From positions 1 to 22,888 of IMG/VR virus record IMGVR_UViG_3300037587_000666: a DNA stretch of 22,888 bases. One strand, 5' to 3'. Positions 11,769-21,063 of this stretch are shown here, one piece after another; position 1 is the first letter of the stretch; every line of letters begins with the position of its first letter. The notes beneath the pieces were generated by a model that did not search any database, was not told the origin of the DNA, and worked only from the letters and a program-made list of their open reading frames with translations. The DNA is from a virus. The position numbers and the translations under genes were made by a program.

Positions 11769-13151
11769 TTAAAGCTCCGCAGCTAAGAATATCTTAGCGT
11801 TGCTATTCCCAGCCCTTAACATGGCTGGCCGTAGACTAGTCGAAGCGTGAGTAATGTTCATAGACACGTTGTTCTCACTAGTCGATCCTGCTGTTAATGC
11901 AGATACTGATAAAGATGACACCCCCTCTGAAAGCGTGAAATCAGATGCCGCGCTAACAGAAAATGTTGGGGCTACCCGCATAGGGGTGGTTATCGATAAT
12001 GCCTGATTGGTGGATGTATATGGAGCTGCTGGGGCTGTCGTGCCGCCGCCAAGACGCTGCCCTGATGTATATGAGTACCTTTGAAAATACCGGCTACATA
12101 ACGCCAGTTCTTCGGCGATCGCCCGCACTTCAAAAAGCGTTTCTTGATCGCCCGATTCTAACTGCATGTTGGCGAATTCCATCGTATAGGTGCCGAAACT
12201 ACTTTCTTCTCTGATCTGTAGTGATAGAGAATCGTCACCGTTAGACCCTAGCGTTTTGCCGCTGATGGATGGAATGGCTATCGTTGTCGTGAAGCGCTGC
12301 CATGTAGTAGTTGCTACAAACGTGCCGCCCGATGTAGCAGTAGCGCCGGAAGGGCTACCGCCGGTACCAAAATTTTGACGTAGCGATATAGCAAGAGTTT
12401 TGGTACCTGAGGCAACCCTAGCCCGGAAAGATACTGTTGCATTGCGACCACTTAGGGTTTCGACTCCCTCCACCCGCTGGATTAAGATAGGGACCACGCT
12501 AGATACAGCAACGCTCTGTAGGTGCCGAAGGAAATATTTAGGGTTGTTCGGCACGTCTGTTTGGCCTAATGTGAACGCCTGCCTTGTTATTGTAGCGTTG
12601 CCGGTACCTCCACTAACGCTATCACTTAAGAACCTATCCGCAGTGTATTCACCGTCCGGGTCTGTAAAACTAGTGCCGCGCTGCCAGATATCAAAGCCAC
12701 CGTTTATGAGCAGGTTCTTCCGGTGGACATCGATCAAATCATAACCGTCACCGGCAGCGTTTACTGCCAACCCTGATCCTTGATCAGATGCAACCAGAGT
12801 TGGCAGTTGTGTGAGGATACTATCCATATCTAGATCGATGTCTTGCAACGCTCGTTGCAACAACACCGCAGTTTCAATATCACCCTTGACCGGGAAAGGA
12901 TACGATCGGTTGGCCGTGAAATCCTTTGTGATAGCATAGGTCTTGCCGGTACCAGTCACCCCGGCATAATTAGCGGCAAGGGTGATTTGTAGGTCTGTAT
13001 CAATTGTGGCTACCGAATACCAAACCGCGTCGTTGACCACAGTAAGGATATCACCAGCCGCCAAACCATCAGTCAGCCAAGTTGTTCCAAGACCGGTGAC
13101 AACAGCCGAGCCATTAGTTACCGAAATTGTTCCTGTTTTGATTTGAGCCAT
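11769..13151 (-). CDS. Tail fibre or receptor-binding protein with a carbohydrate-binding-like domain (460 aa)
   Basis: The N-terminal 100 residues ('GTISVTNGSAVVTGLGTTWL' onward) have the short beta-rich pattern seen in virion-attachment parts of fibre proteins. From 'KNLLINGGFDIWQRGTSFT' (about 145) starts the 'NGGFDIWQRG...YTADRF' domain found in many phage fibres and likely to bind surface sugars; it runs to about 340. The C-terminus is Ser/Thr-rich with a final beta region. I chose ATG 13151 over TTG 13172 because AAAGGTG lies just upstream of the former. It is 30 bases downstream of the repeat-fibre gene. The precise receptor cannot be read from sequence. Confidence 0.8.
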   Translation of the reverse strand: MAQIKTGTISVTNGSAVVTGLGTTWLTDGLAAGDILTVVNDAVWYSVATIDTDLQITLAANYAGVTGTGKTYAITKDFTANRSYPFPVKGDIETAVLLQRALQDIDLDMDSILTQLPTLVASDQGSGLAVNAAGDGYDLIDVHRKNLLINGGFDIWQRGTSFTDPDGEYTADRFLSDSVSGGTGNATITRQAFTLGQTDVPNNPKYFLRHLQSVAVSSVVPILIQRVEGVETLSGRNATVSFRARVASGTKTLAISLRQNFGTGGSPSGATATSGGTFVATTTWQRFTTTIAIPSISGKTLGSNGDDSLSLQIREESSFGTYTMEFANMQLESGDQETLFEVRAIAEELALCSRYFQRYSYTSGQRLGGGTTAPAAPYTSTNQALSITTPMRVAPTFSVSAASDFTLSEGVSSLSVSALTAGSTSENNVSMNITHASTSLRPAMLRAGNSNAKIFLAAEL

Positions 13152-13181
13152 TTCAACACCTTTGCTGAACAAAATTATAAA

Positions 13182-14636
13182 TTATTGTGCACCAACCTTT
13201 TGCCATGTTGTCGATCCACTAGTATTAATATATAAAACACCAACACTTGTTACCCACATTGAGCCAATGGCCGCAGAGTGTGTAGGTGCGGATGCGCTAG
13301 CCGAAGCCACAATTCGCAACGGGGTAGCGTTTGCGCCAGTGCCACCCGTTGTTTCACACCGGACACCTTCTTGAGCACTTTGACCAAAGACGCCTATTGT
13401 ATTTCCAACACCCTGAACACCCCTGCCGGTAGCGCTCGTGTTCAGGCCGACAACAGCGGCAATCGATGCACTAATAGAAGTGGTTGTACTAAAGAACCCT
13501 GCAGAGTTGTTTGCCGAAGTGGCCTCTATGCAGATAGCGCCTCCCGAGAAAAATGCAGCAGCCACGTTTGTACCACTTCGACATAGCATTCCTCGTTTGG
13601 AATAACTGGCATTATTACTGCCAATTTCTAGAAAGTAGTCGTCGCCTGCTACATTTGACACGCCGATATTAAGAACCTCATCAACGGTGCCGTCGCCCCG
13701 ATCAGCGAAGAATAACATTTCATTACTGGAGTCGCTGATTTCAACTCGTTGACCAGACCCGCTTGATGTTTTAAACCCGCCGACTATCTCAAGGTCGGTA
13801 CCATCCCATTTAAATGATTTGACTGCATTACCAAAATGCAACTTCCCAACGCCTGAATCCCTGCCAACCCACCAACCGGCAGCGGTGCTAGCGAATGTTG
13901 CTTTGCCAGAATAGATGGCACCTGTGTCTGTAGTTATGTTAATAGCCGAGTTAATGTTAATCTTATCGGCAGTGACCCCATTGACCGCGATCTCACTAGC
14001 GGTGATTGTCAGCGCAGCTATTTCGTTGGCAGTGATTGTGCCTGCTGATATTTCTGAGGCAGTGATAGTGTTGGCAGCTATTTGAGCAGCGGTAATTGTC
14101 AACGCCGCTATTTCAGCAGCTGTGATAGTATTTGCAGCTATCTCATTAGCAGTAACGGCATTAGCAGCTATCTTAGGAGTGGTCACGGCATTAGCTGTGA
14201 TCTTTGTTTCGGTGATAGCGTTGTCTACAATCTTCACCTCGGTAACAGCATCGTCGTCTAGTTTGGGAGTTGTGACAGCCCCGTCATCTAGTTTGGGGGT
14301 TGTCACAGCGCCATCTGCGATACCTCCGGCGGGGAGCTGGGTGGTAGTAAAAGAGGCTTCCAAAGTTTGCCCGCCATCACCGAAACCGTCAACAGATGTG
14401 ATTCTGAAAAAGAATTCAGTGTTAGGTACCAGCCCCGATATGACTGCTGGGTTATCTAACCCCTCAAATATGAGCGTGTCGTCATCAGAAGTGAAACCAG
14501 GAGTTAAACTCATATGGATTTTAATACCAATAAAATCCAAATCGGCAGGCGCTAAATAGGCGAACGACGTGGTATCTATAGCCGATGTAACTACAATGTT
14601 TGTTGCGATAAACGGCGCTGGATTAGTTACACTCAT
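13182..14636 (-). CDS. Tail fibre protein with FN3-like head and decapeptide repeats (484 aa)
   Basis: Residues 1-100 look like one fibronectin type III domain ('FIGIKIHMSLTPGF', 'GLVPNTEFFFRITSVDGFG'). Residues 109-228 are twelve uninterrupted 10-residue repeats of the form x-[AT]-[VI]-T-x-x-[KEQ]-[IL]-x-x, expected to form a thin triple-stranded shaft. The remainder is beta-rich and glycine/serine-rich, with 'GVQGVGNTIGVFGQSAQEGV' near 400 like the short Gly-Val repeats of adhesive phage tips. The gene starts in a four-base ATGA overlap with the tail hub gene, and so is probably attached to it. Assignment as a fibre is firm; adhesion target unknown. Confidence 0.85.
   Translation of the reverse strand: MSVTNPAPFIATNIVVTSAIDTTSFAYLAPADLDFIGIKIHMSLTPGFTSDDDTLIFEGLDNPAVISGLVPNTEFFFRITSVDGFGDGGQTLEASFTTTQLPAGGIADGAVTTPKLDDGAVTTPKLDDDAVTEVKIVDNAITETKITANAVTTPKIAANAVTANEIAANTITAAEIAALTITAAQIAANTITASEISAGTITANEIAALTITASEIAVNGVTADKININSAINITTDTGAIYSGKATFASTAAGWWVGRDSGVGKLHFGNAVKSFKWDGTDLEIVGGFKTSSGSGQRVEISDSSNEMLFFADRGDGTVDEVLNIGVSNVAGDDYFLEIGSNNASYSKRGMLCRSGTNVAAAFFSGGAICIEATSANNSAGFFSTTTSISASIAAVVGLNTSATGRGVQGVGNTIGVFGQSAQEGVRCETTGGTGANATPLRIVASASASAPTHSAAIGSMWVTSVGVLYINTSGSTTWQKVGAQ
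13953..14312 (-). repeat. Twelve tandem 30-bp units encoding fibre decapeptide repeats
   Basis: On the minus strand the units encode a series that begins GAVTTPKLDD twice, drifts through DAVTEVKIVD and NAITETKITA, and ends in NTITAAEIAA-type and LTITASEIAV-type copies. The first two units are the same decapeptide; later ones differ at the third, fifth to seventh and last positions. Copy number could change by slippage or recombination. Confidence 0.85.
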
Positions 14637-17578
14637 AAGATTGCCGGTTGTGCTGATCGTTGGTTTTGTCTTCCCCGAGCAAATACTTTAAATGTCAGGG
14701 TTCTATTTGTGCCGGGAGCGTTGTTAAGTTTGTCGAAATCCTCAGCATTCTTCTCAAAGGTGTAGGTGTATGAAATGTCAGTCAAAAATTCAACACGTAG
14801 GAGCTTGTTAGAACCGTCAAACACTTCGACTTCGTAATCTTTAAAATACCAATCAATGAAGCCAGAACTTGCCCCATAAGCCTCTGATCCTATTTCAAAA
14901 GACTCGGAAATACCAGCGGCTCGCCATTTAATTTTGACATCTTTACCAGTCCACTGATTAGAATGCGCTTGTCCACCCTCACCGCCTAAATCCAGTTCAA
15001 GCCCGGAAACACGTGGCGGTAACGCAGCGACATCTATATTGATCGCTAATGCCTCGCCGGGACTGGTTGACCCTATTACGTTAGTGGCGTACACAGTAAC
15101 GATATAACCTGCTGCATCCAAATCAGGAACCAAGATAGATGTATCTCTAGTCTTTATGTCGTTAACCAGACGTCCTTCAGTATCTGCAATAGTCACCCTG
15201 TAATCGAACAAGAAAGTGTCATTGGGGGCAATCCATGTTAATAACCCGCTACCGCGTACCCGATAAATATCTGCTGAGAATGTTAAAGATGTGACAGGGC
15301 CGATATTAAATGAATCGGGGAGATTAGTGTCGGGAGCAGGGTCAATGGCAGTAGCCTCCCCGTGATTCCAATCATATGACGCACTGGCTTCCTCCTGCAA
15401 TACTAAATCAACACCGCCGTCAGAACTGAGTCGCCAAGATATAATGACGAATTCCTTATTGACCCAACCAAGTTGATCTATGTTCAGTTTTACATTGTCG
15501 AAGGGGGATAACTCCAAGGCCGATAAGTTGGCTGGAAAATCCACAGTAATACCTTGACGCGACTTTTCAAGGTGTATTTTGGCAATCCTTTGAGCTTCAT
15601 AAGAGGTATTGGTGTACGGTAATTCTATATCCCTATAAATAACCTCATCGCCATCTTGAGTGGCAAAGGTCGCGTTGGTAATGGCCGGGAAATCAGTGGC
15701 TTGGTAAAAGTTAGAAGCACTCAAATACGTGCCCCGAACAGCATTAAACAATTCACGCCTTGAAATTCTGGGTCTGACCTTAATCGCACTGCGGAGGTTG
15801 TCCTCGTTGAGCGTTATGACAGCAGCGTTATACACACCTGCTTTCAACTTATATTCGCCTTGGGTGTAAGTAACTGCCCCGGCCCCGGCTGTGGTCATCT
15901 GTTCCAATATCGAGTTGGGCTTGTTATCGGTATCAACAGCTCCGTTACAAGTATACCGTTTTTGGGTAGCGATAGATTTCTCGCTGAAAGATAGTACATC
16001 AGCAAAAGTGTCTTTAAATGCGCTCGCAAAAAATAACGGGAAGGTTGGACTGGCTAAAGAGGTATATTGTAACACATCATTGATATAATACTTAACAGTT
16101 GCCCCACTATCGACCCTGATTTCCAAATCGTTTGAAGTACTGCCATCGCTAACCACAGTTGTGCTGAACTTAGAAACACCGGATTCAAATACTTCCATTG
16201 TGTAAGTAAAGGTGCCCAAAACAAAATCAGTACATCTCCATGAAAATTCAAAGTCATCCGGGTCAATTGATGAGGCACTTGTGGATAGCCCCAAACCAAA
16301 TTCCCGGTCTGTGTCGCCATTGTCTTTATCAAAATCCAACAAGAAAAATAGTTGGCCATTTAGATTAGACACTGAATCTGTTTCGGTGGTGATGGTTTCT
16401 TTTGAAACGGTGCCTGCGTCATAAACACCTTCAACTCCGTCCTTTTTAACAAGCCAGCCTTGGTTCCAAGTAAATCCTGCATTAGTTTGAACAACCCAGT
16501 TAGGGCTAAAATGATTAATTGTGGACTCATCAGCACTATTCGCAGCGGCAATAAACGAAGCATCGTTGACTTCGGTGCTATCCGCTCTCAGGCCAAATTG
16601 TGCAGTAAGGTAATCCCGGACACATAATGCCCAGTTATCGCTAAACACAGTTGTTGATGATCGGGGGTCAAATACCTTACGCCCCCGCACAACAGCCTTT
16701 ACGTTTGGAATACCATTTGGGAATACATCCGCGTCGAATTCTAAGCGCACATAAATATAGGCAATATCCAATAACCGATGGTCTGTAGTCCACTCTTTAA
16801 CTTCGCTAACCAAATCAGAGTCAGCAACTTGGGTAGCTGTTCCAAGATGTTTCTTAACCCGGATATTAGATTCACTGAAATTATAATCCACACTGGCATC
16901 AGTACCCCCGGTGACTGACCCGCCGAAGGTTATAGTAGAACCAACTAAAACAAAATCTGTGACAACCACCCATCTAAAGACGGTGCTTGTGTGGATACTA
17001 GTAGGATCAGTAATGGTTTGTGCGGTGAGCACCCTAATCTGCTTTATCGAATCTGGAATATCGTCGAGGGTGATAGCTTTACTTGACGTCGGCACTCGGT
17101 GGCGTTCATCGTTGCGAGAAATTTGCTTCCTTAGCGCAGGCAGGAGCACATTGCCTGAACCATCTATTTCGGATACTAGGACGCGTTCATCATTGAAATA
17201 GACGTCCGTGATTGCCTCCACTTCATGCCCTGCCAATGGAATAACCATATGAAGGAATTCGTTTTTATCACCCGTGGATGTGGCAAATACCAACGGGCCA
17301 GAAGTTATCGTTTCCCCATAAATAATCTTGTGGCTTGCAATCGCTGAACGGATTACTTGGCTTCGTTCCTTGGCTTCTGCTGTAAAGTTAGGCGAGCCGC
17401 CTAACTTGCCCAATCCCAATGCACTGGACGCTAACGACGCAGCGGCCATAGCAGCGGTGCCTGCCAGCACGGAGACACCAATGGTCCCTATAGCAGCGGC
17501 AAAAGCTGTGCCGACTAATGCTGCAGTGACGGCAGAACTAGCGGCTATGGCAACTATAACAGGAATAGCAGGTGGCAT
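14633..17578 (-). CDS. J-like tail tip / host-specificity protein (981 aa)
   Basis: This is the central tail-tip protein that caps the tail tube and carries receptor specificity. The first 60 residues are very Ala/Gly-rich and hydrophobic. 'SGPLVFATSTGDKNEFLHMVIPLAGHEV' (93-120) and 'VYFNDERV' (126-133) are typical for the J family. A hub region with 'VVVRGRKVFDP'-like text (to about 350) and 'RYTCNGAVDTDNKP' (541-554) followed by 'AGAGAVTYTQGEYKLKAGVY' match J-type proteins. Residues 765-970 hold FN3-like domains. A stretch of about 185 residues (354-538) interrupts the hub. It overlaps the next gene by four bases. Function is confidently inferred from family and order. Confidence 0.88.
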   Translation of the reverse strand: MPPAIPVIVAIAASSAVTAALVGTAFAAAIGTIGVSVLAGTAAMAAASLASSALGLGKLGGSPNFTAEAKERSQVIRSAIASHKIIYGETITSGPLVFATSTGDKNEFLHMVIPLAGHEVEAITDVYFNDERVLVSEIDGSGNVLLPALRKQISRNDERHRVPTSSKAITLDDIPDSIKQIRVLTAQTITDPTSIHTSTVFRWVVVTDFVLVGSTITFGGSVTGGTDASVDYNFSESNIRVKKHLGTATQVADSDLVSEVKEWTTDHRLLDIAYIYVRLEFDADVFPNGIPNVKAVVRGRKVFDPRSSTTVFSDNWALCVRDYLTAQFGLRADSTEVNDASFIAAANSADESTINHFSPNWVVQTNAGFTWNQGWLVKKDGVEGVYDAGTVSKETITTETDSVSNLNGQLFFLLDFDKDNGDTDREFGLGLSTSASSIDPDDFEFSWRCTDFVLGTFTYTMEVFESGVSKFSTTVVSDGSTSNDLEIRVDSGATVKYYINDVLQYTSLASPTFPLFFASAFKDTFADVLSFSEKSIATQKRYTCNGAVDTDNKPNSILEQMTTAGAGAVTYTQGEYKLKAGVYNAAVITLNEDNLRSAIKVRPRISRRELFNAVRGTYLSASNFYQATDFPAITNATFATQDGDEVIYRDIELPYTNTSYEAQRIAKIHLEKSRQGITVDFPANLSALELSPFDNVKLNIDQLGWVNKEFVIISWRLSSDGGVDLVLQEEASASYDWNHGEATAIDPAPDTNLPDSFNIGPVTSLTFSADIYRVRGSGLLTWIAPNDTFLFDYRVTIADTEGRLVNDIKTRDTSILVPDLDAAGYIVTVYATNVIGSTSPGEALAINIDVAALPPRVSGLELDLGGEGGQAHSNQWTGKDVKIKWRAAGISESFEIGSEAYGASSGFIDWYFKDYEVEVFDGSNKLLRVEFLTDISYTYTFEKNAEDFDKLNNAPGTNRTLTFKVFARGRQNQRSAQPAIL
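15965..16519 (-). other. Extra beta-sandwich-like domain inserted in the J-like protein (codons 354-538)
   Basis: In J-like proteins the 'AAN.xDE' segment leads within a few residues to 'RYTCNG'. Here about 185 residues separate them, from 'FSPNWVVQTNAGFTWNQGW' to 'ADVLSFSEKS'. The insert is rich in alternating aromatic/hydrophobic strands (LFFLLDF, FGLGLST, FEFSWRC, EIRVDSGATVKYYIND), as in concanavalin/LamG-type sugar-binding folds. Boundaries are approximate and the fold is inferred. Confidence 0.6.
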
Positions 17579-17988
17579 TATTCAACTCTCCATGCACTGT
17601 GGCAATCTAACGTCGGTACGTACACAATATCGCCACTCAACGCTACGAATGCCGACTTTTCGCCAACACACAATCCGACTGTATTGCCCATGCCATCGAA
17701 TTCATAACAAACCATACCGCAGCGCTGAGCAAAGGAAGGGCGGATGGAAATAAACTTAGAATTCATCATGCTTAACACATCCCCGCCCCCGTGTCTCTTC
17801 AACGCTCTTGCCGCCCCGACAGCCGTTGTGTATTTGCCCCGGTATTCGGCAGCGTAATCAACCCCGGTTATCATTTTGAGGTAATTTGCGACGAAAAGGC
17901 AGCAATCATGGTTTCCCCAGACAAACGGTTTACCATCGATGTCCGACAGGTATTGATTTAATATTGCAGCACTATTGCTCAGCTTCAT
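17578..17988 (-). CDS. Tail assembly protein, DUF6950/NlpC-like (136 aa)
   Basis: The motif 'FVWGNHDCCLFVANYL' near residue 22-37 carries the Cys of an NlpC/P60-like site, followed by 'GVDYAAEYRGKYTTAVGAARAL' and 'HGGGD', a pattern I associate with the DUF6950 family encoded directly before J in siphoviruses. Position equals that of lambda K. His residues near the C-terminus ('LDCHSAW') might complete the site, but this is not certain. I prefer the ATG at 17988, in an ATGA overlap with the preceding gene; ATG 18000 adds four residues. The protein probably assists tail-tip assembly or trims peptidoglycan during entry. Confidence 0.8.
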   Translation of the reverse strand: MKLSNSAAILNQYLSDIDGKPFVWGNHDCCLFVANYLKMITGVDYAAEYRGKYTTAVGAARALKRHGGGDVLSMMNSKFISIRPSFAQRCGMVCYEFDGMGNTVGLCVGEKSAFVALSGDIVYVPTLDCHSAWRVE

Positions 17989-18542
17989 GCTCGGCCCCAT
18001 ACCAACGTTCGTTCGACCATTTGCGGCGTGAATTCAAACCCTTTATCGGTCGGATGATTCACTATTTGGTCTTCATGGTTGTATCGTCTGACCCTTGGTT
18101 TGTCCCAATCCGCCATTCTTGATTGGACAGTCATGGAAATAGTAGCTGTCTCCCCGATAACCATGTCCATAGTGTCGATCCGCCCTCTGAACAACAAAAC
18201 AGGGTCTGCGATCAGTTGATGTTCAGAGTCCAACATCGCTAGGAAGATTTTAGCGTCCCGACCTTGGTATTGTTCATTTAACGTTACTGAAATCAAAGCA
18301 GCCGGAACGCCGGATAGGGTCAGGGATATGGAATACGGCTTACTGGCCACGCTTTCGGACACTGGGGATACGTCACCGAAGGTGCCAACCCCAAGATAGT
18401 CATCACCGCCAAAAGGTATCGTGGAAACCCCCGTGTTGGCCGCGACAATGCCACTGGCAAAATCAAGTCGAGCCATTATGACATAGCGAATTGACTCTTT
18501 CTTTGATTCCGTTACGACTAACGAGTCTATAGTCCTGGTCAT
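17985..18542 (-). CDS. Minor tail / tail-tip protein (185 aa)
   Basis: The sequence is beta-rich, with 'YVIMARLDFASGIVAANTGV' and 'IPFGGDDYLGVGTFGDVSPV' at 20-60, 'LFRGRIDTMDMVIGETATISMTVQSRMADW' (117-146) and the end 'RRYNHEDQIVNHPTDKGFEFTPQMVERTLVWG'. The '.SR..DWe...RRYnhedQ...yp.DkGFefv' pattern is known from tail proteins between tape measure and J in GTA-like and other siphoviruses (DUF2163-like). Its role is probably in the distal tail or baseplate hub. It starts in an ATGA overlap with the upstream gene and ends in one with the next. The family assignment is from memory. Confidence 0.75.
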   Translation of the reverse strand: MTRTIDSLVVTESKKESIRYVIMARLDFASGIVAANTGVSTIPFGGDDYLGVGTFGDVSPVSESVASKPYSISLTLSGVPAALISVTLNEQYQGRDAKIFLAMLDSEHQLIADPVLLFRGRIDTMDMVIGETATISMTVQSRMADWDKPRVRRYNHEDQIVNHPTDKGFEFTPQMVERTLVWGRA

Positions 18543-19141
18543 TGGAATGCCTCGACAGCGGAAACACTAAAGCTTGAAAATGTGCCGGGGCGGTTAACCC
18601 ATCTGGCTTGAGCATCGTCTTGCAACATCATCGTTGCTGTGGCTTGAGTAACAGTTATCACTGCATTATTAGCAGGGCTTGATCGCATAGGAGGCTCAAC
18701 CGTCAGTGTTGCATTACCACCGCCATCGCTATTCACATCGGCAACAACCATCTTCAACTCATTGTTGAATTCAACATAGTCACCGGCCCGCATGATGTTA
18801 GTTTGGCTTGGTGTCCACCCGTCAGTAATCAGCGAGGTCCCTGTTTGACTTGCCCCATTTACCAGCGGTGAACCGGTGCCAACTCCGCGAGGGCTCGAAT
18901 GAGAATGGTCAAACAAAAAGAACCGACCGGACTGCCCGCGCAATTGGGCTAGAAACGCGGCCAAAACCCTAGCTTCTGTGTTGGACAGATCAGTGAAGAT
19001 CATGTTCGCCAGCCAACGTGAGCCGGTTAATTCACGGGTTTGGATGGACCGGCTCAAAGGTGAATTGAACGACTGGGTATTGCTTTCCAGCGCCCACTCA
19101 GTTCTCATCGGCACGATACTTGGGAATGTTAGTGTGGCCAT
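18539..19141 (-). CDS. Distal tail-like minor tail protein (200 aa)
   Basis: The N-terminal 'FPSIVPMRTEWALESNTQSFNSPLSRSIQTRELTGSRW' and 'FTDLSNTEARVLAAFLAQLRGQSGRFFLFDHSH' (about 49-82) recall the tail proteins that follow the tape measure in many siphoviruses (DUF2460/distal-tail-like), with the aromatic 'GRFFLFD' strand typical of them. The rest is a Gly/Thr-rich beta domain ending in an amphipathic strand. It begins at the tape measure's stop (one-base overlap) and ends in a four-base overlap with the next gene. A role at the tube-tip junction is inferred from gene order. Confidence 0.75.
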   Translation of the reverse strand: MATLTFPSIVPMRTEWALESNTQSFNSPLSRSIQTRELTGSRWLANMIFTDLSNTEARVLAAFLAQLRGQSGRFFLFDHSHSSPRGVGTGSPLVNGASQTGTSLITDGWTPSQTNIMRAGDYVEFNNELKMVVADVNSDGGGNATLTVEPPMRSSPANNAVITVTQATATMMLQDDAQARWVNRPGTFSSFSVSAVEAFQ

Positions 19142-21063
19142 TATCCTAAAGAACCCCTGATTGGACCCGATGTTGCAAAGTCTTGAGCCACTAATTCATA
19201 GCCCATGCGAGCACCTTCAACCACCGCTTGTCTGATTTTGTTTTCCATTCCGGGCGTAGCGCCTCGCGCATCGACATTGATATGTTGCGTAATGGAAGTG
19301 CCCGAGCCGCCTCCCGCCAACACCTGTTTTGTCTCCCCCGCTGGCACAACCGTTCCAGCAGTGTCAGGGATAAACAGCTCAGGACCCCGCTCCCCAACTA
19401 TTGCCGGTACGCCGACATCAGGACGACCGCCATTGGCAAAGCGAGAAGCTTCGAAGGCCGAAGTAGGTGCCGACCCACCGCCGCTGAATGCGCCAGAGAG
19501 AGCCGAAGTAAGCCCTTGAACAATCGGACCTGTGACTTGTTGCTGGAACACAATCTTCGCCATATCTTGGATGATACTTTGGGCGAAGTCACTAAAGTTG
19601 ACTTTACCTCTGGACATCTGATCAGCTAGGTTATCGCCCCAATTGGTAATTGTTTTACTTAGGCTATCAAAGAGATCTTGCTGTTTCTCTATTGCTTCAA
19701 TCTGGTCAAACATGGCTAGTGTCGCTGCAATCTGCTTTTCAGTAGCTTGGGCAGTTAAAAGATCCCCTTCTAATATTTGACGATTGCTTAATTTTTGAAC
19801 GGCAGCTTGGCGCTCTATAGTCTCTATTAGTTTTAATCGGGTATTCTTTAATTCTTCTGCTCTTTTGGTCGCTGCCTCTTCGATTGCTTTAGTTTCAGCG
19901 GCGGCTTGTGCAGCGGCTATTTCAGATCCTCGTAACGCTTCGGCAGCTTTTTGACGCTCAGCAGACGCTTTAATTGCCACTTGGCGCGCTTTTTCTATTG
20001 CTGCAATTTCTTCATTAACCCGTTTAAGTGCTTGTATATTTATATCAAGACCACCAAGGATGTCAGCAAACAAAGCAGGATCAGCTATACTATCTTCTAA
20101 TAACCTACGCTGTTCAATTAACTGGTCAAAAATGGTCTCTTCTGATGGATCAATTATGTTTTTAAGACCCTTAACAGCGTTAGCCATTGCCTCCACGACT
20201 ACTGTGGTGGCTTGTAAGGGACCTGAATCGCCAATAGCCTCCATCAGGTTATTCCATTCAAACGCTAAGGAGTCAGCTTGGCCCGCTAGACCGCCCGCTT
20301 CACCTTTACCAGCGCCGCCCACCTGACCAGCGAGCTTATCAAGAATCAATCCTTGCGCTTCAGCAACCTTACCGGTTTCTTGTAAGCTTTTGATAACGTC
20401 TCTTTCAGCCTCTGTGAACGATACGCCGCTACGCTTCAGAGCGGTCAGACCAGTGGCCGGATCTTCAAGGGCTTTGCCGAGCTGTAAAGTGGCGGCGGTC
20501 AGACTAGTGCCCATTACCGCAGCGAGGTCTTGGGCCAGTTTCAATGTCCTCGGGAAAGCCTCGCCGCCAATAGATCTGAAGGTGGCCAGCAGAACAGCCG
20601 CGTCCCGTGCTCCAGCCGCACTAGCTAGGGTAGTCGCATCCAGCGCCCGAGCCATTTCGTCTAATTCTTTGGCGGTGAATCCAGCAGCGCCACCAGTCGA
20701 TTTAACAACCGCTTCCATTTTAAACATTTGCCGTTCGAGCTGGGAAGCAGCGCCGATAGACTGCTTCATGATGATTGTGGCTGCAGACGCAGCGGCACCG
20801 AAAGCGATTATAGCAGGGCTAATTGAACCGAAGGCAGACCCGAGAGCAGATAGCCGACCTGCAACACCGCCCAACGGACCTTCCATAATGGCCGCTGAGG
20901 ATGCGGCATTTTTAAAACTACTGGATAGTTTCTTTGTGGACTTGTCTACACGACCAACCTTCTTTTCAAAGTTACCTAGATTACGCTCAGCAGTTTTTAC
21001 TTCCTTACGTAATCTGGAAACATCAGCATCAATTTGAACCGTTACATCTTCTACCGTTGCCAT
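19141..21063 (-). CDS. Tail tape measure protein (640 aa)
   Basis: The tape measure sets tail length and is expelled during DNA entry. The N-terminus (VTVQIDADVSRLRKEVKTAERNLGNFEKKVGRV) is the usual charged coiled coil. A hydrophobic segment at about 82-99 follows, then long Ala/Glu/Lys-rich helices (about 340-450). Near the C-terminus, 'DFAQSIIQDMAKIVFQQQ', 'FANGGRPDVGVPAIVGERGPELFIP' and 'ITQHINVDARGATPG' match the lambda-H-like tape measure C-terminal region. By the rough rule of 1.5 angstrom per residue it predicts a tail of about 90-100 nm. The start lies inside the end of the frameshifted chaperone frame, with a GAGG site upstream. Confidence 0.93.
   Translation of the reverse strand: MATVEDVTVQIDADVSRLRKEVKTAERNLGNFEKKVGRVDKSTKKLSSSFKNAASSAAIMEGPLGGVAGRLSALGSAFGSISPAIIAFGAAASAATIIMKQSIGAASQLERQMFKMEAVVKSTGGAAGFTAKELDEMARALDATTLASAAGARDAAVLLATFRSIGGEAFPRTLKLAQDLAAVMGTSLTAATLQLGKALEDPATGLTALKRSGVSFTEAERDVIKSLQETGKVAEAQGLILDKLAGQVGGAGKGEAGGLAGQADSLAFEWNNLMEAIGDSGPLQATTVVVEAMANAVKGLKNIIDPSEETIFDQLIEQRRLLEDSIADPALFADILGGLDINIQALKRVNEEIAAIEKARQVAIKASAERQKAAEALRGSEIAAAQAAAETKAIEEAATKRAEELKNTRLKLIETIERQAAVQKLSNRQILEGDLLTAQATEKQIAATLAMFDQIEAIEKQQDLFDSLSKTITNWGDNLADQMSRGKVNFSDFAQSIIQDMAKIVFQQQVTGPIVQGLTSALSGAFSGGGSAPTSAFEASRFANGGRPDVGVPAIVGERGPELFIPDTAGTVVPAGETKQVLAGGGSGTSITQHINVDARGATPGMENKIRQAVVEGARMGYELVAQDFATSGPIRGSLG

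Noticed and set aside
13953-14312. CRISPR-like or regulatory tandem repeat
   Set aside because: The 30-base period is in frame, has no spacers, and codes a regular decapeptide within a fibre gene.
19205-21037. Long rightward open frames opposite the tape measure and fibre genes (for example 20390-21037 and 14122-14559)
   Set aside because: They mirror the composition of leftward genes with strong family matches and lack ribosome sites and any recognisable domain.
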